This document shows, in pieces, positions 62,801 to 64,000 of a stretch of 64,000 bases of DNA; position 1 is the first letter of the stretch; the number at the start of each line of letters is the position of its first letter. The notes beneath the pieces are model-generated. The model saw only the letters and a program-made list of their open reading frames with translations, did not search any database and was not told where the DNA came from. This DNA is from Rhizophagus irregularis (lineage: Eukaryota; Glomeromycota; Glomeromycetes; Glomerales; Glomeraceae). The translations under genes were made by a program, and so were the position numbers. The stretch is taken from assembly GCF_026210795.1 (NCBI RefSeq), contig NC_089459.1, forward strand, positions 2,604,001 to 2,668,000. The letters run 5' to 3'.

Positions 62801-63908
62801 TCAACAAATTTATTAATAACTGCCTGGGCATGTCGTTGTGTAATGGACAGCATCAAGTGCTCAATATTTAGATTTGTTGGATCCTATGAAATATAAAAAA
62901 TACTCATTAACTTTTGAACTTTTCAAATAACTTCAATATAATATAGAAAACATACAAATTCCCAATCGATAACTGTCCATTCACTAGCTTCCGAACCTTT
63001 TAATCCAGTCCACCGTACGCGTAAAAATTTATGTGGATAATTAATTCCGCGAATATCGTTTAATGCTCCGAGTTTTACATACTTAGTATCAGTATACCAA
63101 TGTGATCTTTTAAGGGCCTTATTAGACGAATAGAGTAAATGACGATCAGACTCTTCAGTTATCACAGAAATTTCAATAATATCGTGATTAACCTCCGTTT
63201 CCGAAGGTCGTATGGCTTAGTTTACGAATGATTCGAAAATGTTAATATTTGGTTTATTATAAGTTTAATTGATCATATAGCGAAGTTAATAAGTTATGAA
63301 CCTGCCAGTGCTTGCTTAATATAACTTTAAGAAAAGGAAGCAAAAGTACCAAAGAATTAATATAACTTGAAAATAGGATTAATAAACACAGTAAAAAAGT
63401 ATTTGAAGAAAAAAAAGATGGATAAATTACTTCCAATAATAAATCTTTAAAACACTGTCTTCATCATTAATAATCATTTCAAAATTATTAGCCCATCTTG
63501 TTTGTCTCATATAATATGCCTATCAAATTAATAGAAATTAGGACAAGATTGAGATGGAAAAAAAGAAAAAAAATAATCATAAAATGTAATTACTTGTTGA
63601 GCCAATATATTAAGTTGCAAATCTAAGCAATAATTATCTGTTGCAAGAATGGTTAAGGTAGTTAATTGTATAAGTTCATAAAATCTGTCGTTACAATTAT
63701 AAAAGGATACGTAAATATTCGTATAAATTTACTAATGGACAGAATTTAGCTGTGTGAGGTAAAGAAGTCGGTTCTAACGTCTCGCCTATCCGTTTCATAC
63801 TACTTGAAATCCTTTCAGAGATAGGCTTTAGTGGTGGTGACAAATACTGTTTTTGAATTGTGTCAATTAATCTCGATATTTGTTCATCATGAAGTGAGAG
63901 CTTCACGT
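59862..63908 (-). CDS. MED14: Probable Mediator subunit 14, C-terminal ~950 residues (5' end outside the window)
   Basis: About 16 exons were rebuilt. Reverse-strand order: 63711-63908, 63594-63637, 63431-63519, a possible 23 nt exon 63302-63324, 62956-63215, 62733-62883, 62484-62669, 62089-62413, 61710-62003, 61582-61629, 61168-61498, 61037-61100, 60690-60907, 60430-60609, 60237-60361, 59862-60171. All keep frame with GT-AG; the 63302-63324 exon is the least certain. Family evidence is positional likeness to metazoan/fungal MED14: an LYEYLHNYCLDLQLNILAQQ block followed by TRWANN and YYW, then NIEHLMLSITQRHAQ, then CGDFKDCYINIGIDIHSGRI. MED14 is the scaffold joining Mediator head, middle and tail. 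The first exon begins inside a codon, so the N-terminal domain lies beyond 64000. Confidence 0.75.
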
Positions 63909-64000
63909 CTATTGAGTTATAGAAAACAATAATTTGATTATAAACTTAAAAAGTATCTTTGATATTATAGGACAACTAAAGAAAAAAATTTCTTAATACC

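Overview
The window looks like nuclear DNA of an early-diverging fungus, most likely an arbuscular mycorrhizal fungus (Glomeromycotina, Rhizophagus-like). The reasons are very high A+T with long homopolymer runs, short introns (mostly about 50-130 nt) with GT(A/T)NGT donors, a MATA-type HMG-box gene, a fungal E2F factor, Mediator genes, and decayed transposon genes in large numbers. The species call is inference; no database was searched.

Layout. (1) 1-13.4 kb is a repeat and transposon compartment. It holds a partial unknown CDS at the left edge, a 3 x ~146 bp tandem repeat, a fold-back element lodged in decayed coding sequence, and a decayed gene with a RING-like Cys/His tail. Its largest structure is an inverted repeat with ~1.67 kb arms (about 4890-6562 and 11695-13365). 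Each arm carries a diverged copy of the same gene, and the loop holds a broken Mutator-like (MULE) transposase gene with a C-terminal SWIM-like Cys/His motif. A 197 bp MITE with a perfect TA target duplication sits inside that transposase gene. (2) 13.4-50.6 kb is an A+T-rich gene desert of minisatellites and homopolymers. It holds only two credible protein genes, a 104-aa orphan at 20757 and a 557-aa MATA_HMG transcription factor at 40475, plus a tRNA-Val(CAC) at 50597. A less A+T-rich island with short tandem repeats lies at about 31.5-34.3 kb. (3) 51.5-64 kb is gene-dense and codes for conserved cell functions: E2F (-), mitochondrial dihydroorotate dehydrogenase (-), histone chaperone ASF1 (+), LTO1 (-), a probable MED8 (+), and the C-terminal ~950 residues of a probable MED14 (-, 5' end beyond the window).

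How the genes relate. E2F (G1/S transcription), DHODH (pyrimidine supply) and ASF1 (histone deposition at replication) are S-phase-linked neighbours. DHODH and ASF1 share a 499 bp divergent promoter region, and LTO1 and MED8 share a 168 bp one. MED8 and MED14, two subunits of one complex, are convergent neighbours 398 bp apart. Exon models for these genes were rebuilt by hand; nearly every junction keeps frame with GT-AG splice sites, and exceptions are noted.

The most interesting items are the long inverted repeat with a deaminase-like gene in its arms (motif kept in one arm, lost in the other), the E2F protein with an animal-style pocket-protein-binding C-terminal motif, the nested MITE, the repeat module shared by a tandem array and a fold-back element, and the MED8/MED14 adjacency.
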